Made by a program: the position numbers and the translations under genes. Source: JAADEM01 sp965371855 (GTDB lineage Bacteria; Bacteroidota; Bacteroidia; Bacteroidales; Marinilabiliaceae). Taken from it: a stretch of 17,099 nt of DNA. Below, piece after piece: positions 14,796 through 17,099 of this stretch; within the stretch, counting starts at the first letter, position 1, and every line of letters begins with the position of its first letter. The stretch covers positions 1 to 17,099 of the forward strand of contig CBDUZZ010000083.1 in NCBI GenBank assembly GCA_965371855.1, written 5' to 3'. The notes beneath the pieces were generated by a model. It did not search any database and was not told where the DNA came from. It saw nothing but the letters and a program-made list of their open reading frames with translations.

Positions 14796-14894
14796 CACCT
14801 CAACCCTAACCCTTCTCCTCACAGGAGAAGGGAAATTGAGGCTAAATAGTCATAACTGCTCCCTCTCCTATGAGGAGAGGGCCGGGGTGAGGTG
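14796..14894. repeat. 99-nt three-stem repeat (two hairpins in an outer stem)
   Basis: An outer stem pairs CACCTCAACCC (14796-14806) with GGGGTGAGGTG (14884-14894), one mismatch. Inside are two perfect hairpins: CCCTTCTCCT/AGGAGAAGGG (14810-14832, 3-nt loop) and CCCTCTCCT/AGGAGAGGG (14861-14881, 3-nt loop). The whole would fold as a three-way junction. Such CCCTAACCCTCTCC-type elements occur widely as intergenic repeats in bacterial genomes, so this is probably one copy of a dispersed family. The remainder of 14677-15050 has no other feature except the short repeat at 15003. Confidence 0.7.
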
Positions 14895-15002
14895 TTTTAA
14901 TAACAGTCTTTTCGTACCCACAAAATTCGTAGTAGAACCATTTTTATAAAGATGTTAAACTGGTTCTAATAATTTGTAATGGATAAAATATTTACATTTC
15001 CC

Positions 15003-15036
15003 TAATTCGTAATTCATAATTCGTAATTCGTAATTC
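15003..15036. repeat. Heptamer direct repeats (TAATTCG)
   Basis: About five imperfect tandem copies of TAATTCG/TAATTCA occur just downstream of the helicase stop codon on its 3' side. They are low-complexity and may be slippage products; no function is evident. Confidence 0.6.
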
Positions 15037-15050
15037 TAACACCCTAACAA

Positions 15051-17054
15051 TCAATCCTCTTCCTCCCAACCCAGATTTATGGCAATGTTCAGATACTTTT
15101 CAGCATCCTCTTTTTCACCCATTTTCTTGCATGCTTTGGCAAGATAGTAGTACACGTCAGGATTTTTCTTTTTTATTCGGCTGGCCACAAGAAAGCTTCC
15201 ATAAGCTTTTTCAGGTTTGTTTAGTAGCAGTTGTGTGCGACCACACCGGTAATATGCTTTAAACAATCTCTCATTTAGTTTTATAGCCTTAAGATAATCT
15301 TTTTCAGCCTTACTGTACTCTCCGGTTTCAACCCTGATATCAGCACGTCGCATGATAGCATCAATAAATTCTGAATCCAGCTCAATTGCTTTATTCAGGT
15401 TGGCTATTGCTGCCGGAGTATCTTTAAACTGTACAATACAATCATTTGCCATCAGGTAATATTCACGGGCAAATTTAGCAACACTCTTTCTTTGTACTTT
15501 CAGCTCCTTTTTCAGCTCTTCTATTGCTGCCTTTTGTTTAGTAATTTCTGATAGTTTAATTGCAATAAAACGCTGAACTTTTTTCTCAGGCAAGTCATTT
15601 CGCTTTGCCGTAGCATCACCCATATATGCTACAGCCTTGTTTAGGTTTCCTTTTTTGTAAGCTTCCAATGCTAAAAGATAAAGATTGTCAGCTTCGGCAC
15701 TCACAAGCTGACGACTAATAAGTCCTTTATCATTAGCTCTTTTTGAAAAGTCTATCACTTCATTTGGTACAATAATATCCCTAAGTGTCAAACGGGTTTT
15801 CAGCACAATACCTTTCAAAGTACGACAACGGCTTAATGCGACATACAGTTGACCACCGGCAAATGCACCCCCTGAAAAATCGATTAAGACCTTATCAAAT
15901 GTAAGCCCCTGACTTTTATGAACAGTTATTGCCCATGCCAGTTTTAGAGGGTACTGAGTAAATGAACCCAGTTCCTCTTCGATAATCTTATTATTTTTTT
16001 CATCGTATTTATACCGAATATTACGCCACACCTCACGTTCAACAAAATGTACAACATCATTTTCGAGACGCACATTAACTCCATCTTCATCAACATCTTC
16101 TATTCTGCCAATACTACCGTTGAACCATCGTTTTTCAGTATCATTTTTCACAAACATCACCTGAGCATTCTCTTTCAGCACAAGATGTTTTTGTGTAGGT
16201 AGTGCTGAGTCAGGAAATTCCCCCCGGATATTACCATCAAAAGCTACCTCATCCCCTTTCAATTCATCCAATTTGGATTCATTAATATAATCTACGGTAT
16301 TCCTACGGGTAGCCAATGTTATGAAAAAATCATTAACCAATGGGCTAAATGAGGGGTTGTACCTATGGTTGATTAAATCAATATCCGATTGAACAGCTCT
16401 CTTTAATCTAATCTTATCAAGCAATTGCACAAAACTCTCTTCACTCTGACGGTAAACCTTCTTAAGCTCAATCTGCACCAGGGGTATCTGCCTGAAAACC
16501 ATAGCCGAAAAGAAAAATGGAGAATGGTAGAATCGTTGTAATATCTCACGATCATCTCTTTTCACTACCGGTTCCAGCTGAAAAACATCACCCACCAAAA
16601 GCACCTGTTTACCGCCAAAAGGCACATTCATATTTTTTGTATATACACGAAGTACCCTGTCGATAAAATCGAGTAAATCGCCTCGAACCATAGAAACCTC
16701 ATCAATAATAAGTAGTTCAAGCTCTTTAATAATCCTCATATGTGCCTTGCGATATTTCAAGAAATCGAAAATGCGCCCGTTTACTGTTGACAAATCAGGA
16801 TCATCAGGCAGTATAGGTCGAAAAGGGACTTTAAAAAATGAATGAATGGTGACACCTCCGGCATTTATTGCGGCAATTCCCGTTGGGGCAACAACAACTG
16901 CTTTTTTATGAGTATGCCGAACAATATATTTTAAAAAGGTAGATTTACCTGTACCCGCCCTGCCTGTAAGGAAAACTGATGTATTAGTGTACTGTATCAG
17001 TTTATATGCATCCTGAAATTCAGCATTATTAGTATCTATATTTTCGAGTTCCAT
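15051..17054 (-). CDS. PIF1-like ATP-dependent helicase with C-terminal TPR repeats
   Basis: A 667-residue protein if started at the ATG at 17054; an upstream TTG (17093), directly after two in-frame stops, would add 13 residues, and Met is preferred. The N-terminal half is a superfamily 1B PIF1/RecD-like helicase: Walker A GRAGTGKST (31-39), motif Ia VAPTGIAAINAGGVTIHSFF (55-74), Walker B LIIDEVSMV (115-123), motif III LVGDVFQLEPV (153-163), then ITVHKSQGLTFD (376-387) and YVALSRCRTL (404-413). These are the ATP-binding and translocation motifs used to unwind DNA or RNA-DNA. From about residue 450 it becomes an array of TPR-like helical repeats (for example IANLNKAIELDSEFIDAI, then EKDYLKAIKLNERLFKAYYR), a scaffold for protein partners. 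It ends in acidic WEEED. Eukaryotic Pif1 lacks TPRs, so the fusion is the notable point. The window ends just upstream, so promoter and neighbours are not visible. Confidence 0.9.
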   Translation of the reverse strand: MELENIDTNNAEFQDAYKLIQYTNTSVFLTGRAGTGKSTFLKYIVRHTHKKAVVVAPTGIAAINAGGVTIHSFFKVPFRPILPDDPDLSTVNGRIFDFLKYRKAHMRIIKELELLIIDEVSMVRGDLLDFIDRVLRVYTKNMNVPFGGKQVLLVGDVFQLEPVVKRDDREILQRFYHSPFFFSAMVFRQIPLVQIELKKVYRQSEESFVQLLDKIRLKRAVQSDIDLINHRYNPSFSPLVNDFFITLATRRNTVDYINESKLDELKGDEVAFDGNIRGEFPDSALPTQKHLVLKENAQVMFVKNDTEKRWFNGSIGRIEDVDEDGVNVRLENDVVHFVEREVWRNIRYKYDEKNNKIIEEELGSFTQYPLKLAWAITVHKSQGLTFDKVLIDFSGGAFAGGQLYVALSRCRTLKGIVLKTRLTLRDIIVPNEVIDFSKRANDKGLISRQLVSAEADNLYLLALEAYKKGNLNKAVAYMGDATAKRNDLPEKKVQRFIAIKLSEITKQKAAIEELKKELKVQRKSVAKFAREYYLMANDCIVQFKDTPAAIANLNKAIELDSEFIDAIMRRADIRVETGEYSKAEKDYLKAIKLNERLFKAYYRCGRTQLLLNKPEKAYGSFLVASRIKKKNPDVYYYLAKACKKMGEKEDAEKYLNIAINLGWEEED

Positions 17055-17099
17055 TTTATGTTTCAAGATTCTATAGTATTGGTAATTTGGCAATCATCA

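Noticed and set aside
15051..17093. Start of the helicase at the TTG at 17093
   Set aside because: TTG starts are uncommon and the first 13 residues have no family match; the ATG at 17054 gives the usual beginning of the helicase domain.

Overview
The window is AT-rich and almost certainly from a member of the Bacteroidota, probably a Bacteroidales/Marinilabiliales-type or related environmental lineage. This rests on an adjacent SusC/SusD pair, a second TonB-plug protein, A-rich leaders without Shine-Dalgarno sequences, TTTG/TAnnTTTG-type promoter candidates, and long intergenic regions full of hairpin repeats. TAA and TGA both serve as ordinary stops, so the genetic code looks standard. The exact genus cannot be read from the sequence.

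Layout from left to right. Positions 1-343 hold only a repeat fragment. A FemAB-like acyltransferase follows on the + strand (344-1390). On the - strand is a MntA/HepT (nucleotidyltransferase/HEPN) toxin-antitoxin pair in which HepT carries one in-frame TGA (1532-2168). Next come two sugar or polyol metabolism genes on the - strand: a zinc alcohol/polyol dehydrogenase (2409-3452) and a class II aldolase (3645-4313). A 630-bp gap with structured repeats and a strong terminator separates them from an outer-membrane uptake operon read on the - strand: plug-only protein (10459-11130), SusC (6819-10289), SusD (4944-6800). On the + strand are a secreted N-acetylmuramoyl-L-alanine amidase (11449-12435) and a sugar-phosphate nucleotidylyltransferase (12732-13628). 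The right end has a secreted Bcp-type peroxiredoxin (14086-14676) and a PIF1-like helicase fused to TPRs (15051-17054), both on the - strand.

How the genes work together. SusC and SusD form one outer-membrane importer for an unknown substrate. The plug-only protein encoded just upstream may accompany it. The dehydrogenase and aldolase could be a catabolic pair for a sugar or polyol, but a terminator and a long gap separate them from SusCD, and no glycoside hydrolase or regulator is present, so this is not a canonical polysaccharide-utilisation locus. The other genes look like unlinked housekeeping or envelope functions.

The most unusual observations are non-coding. First, a roughly 35-nt leader element of 9-nt CTTATRTGG repeats, with an inverted upstream arm, sits exactly 10 nt before the ATG of two unrelated genes (the dehydrogenase and the amidase). 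Second, a family of MITE-like elements occurs in several copies, built on CGTCATTGCGA / TCGCAATGACG arms. Third, HepT is broken by a single nonsense codon at a position where Arg would be expected. I see no CRISPR array, tRNA, rRNA, phage, transposase or complete novel defence system.
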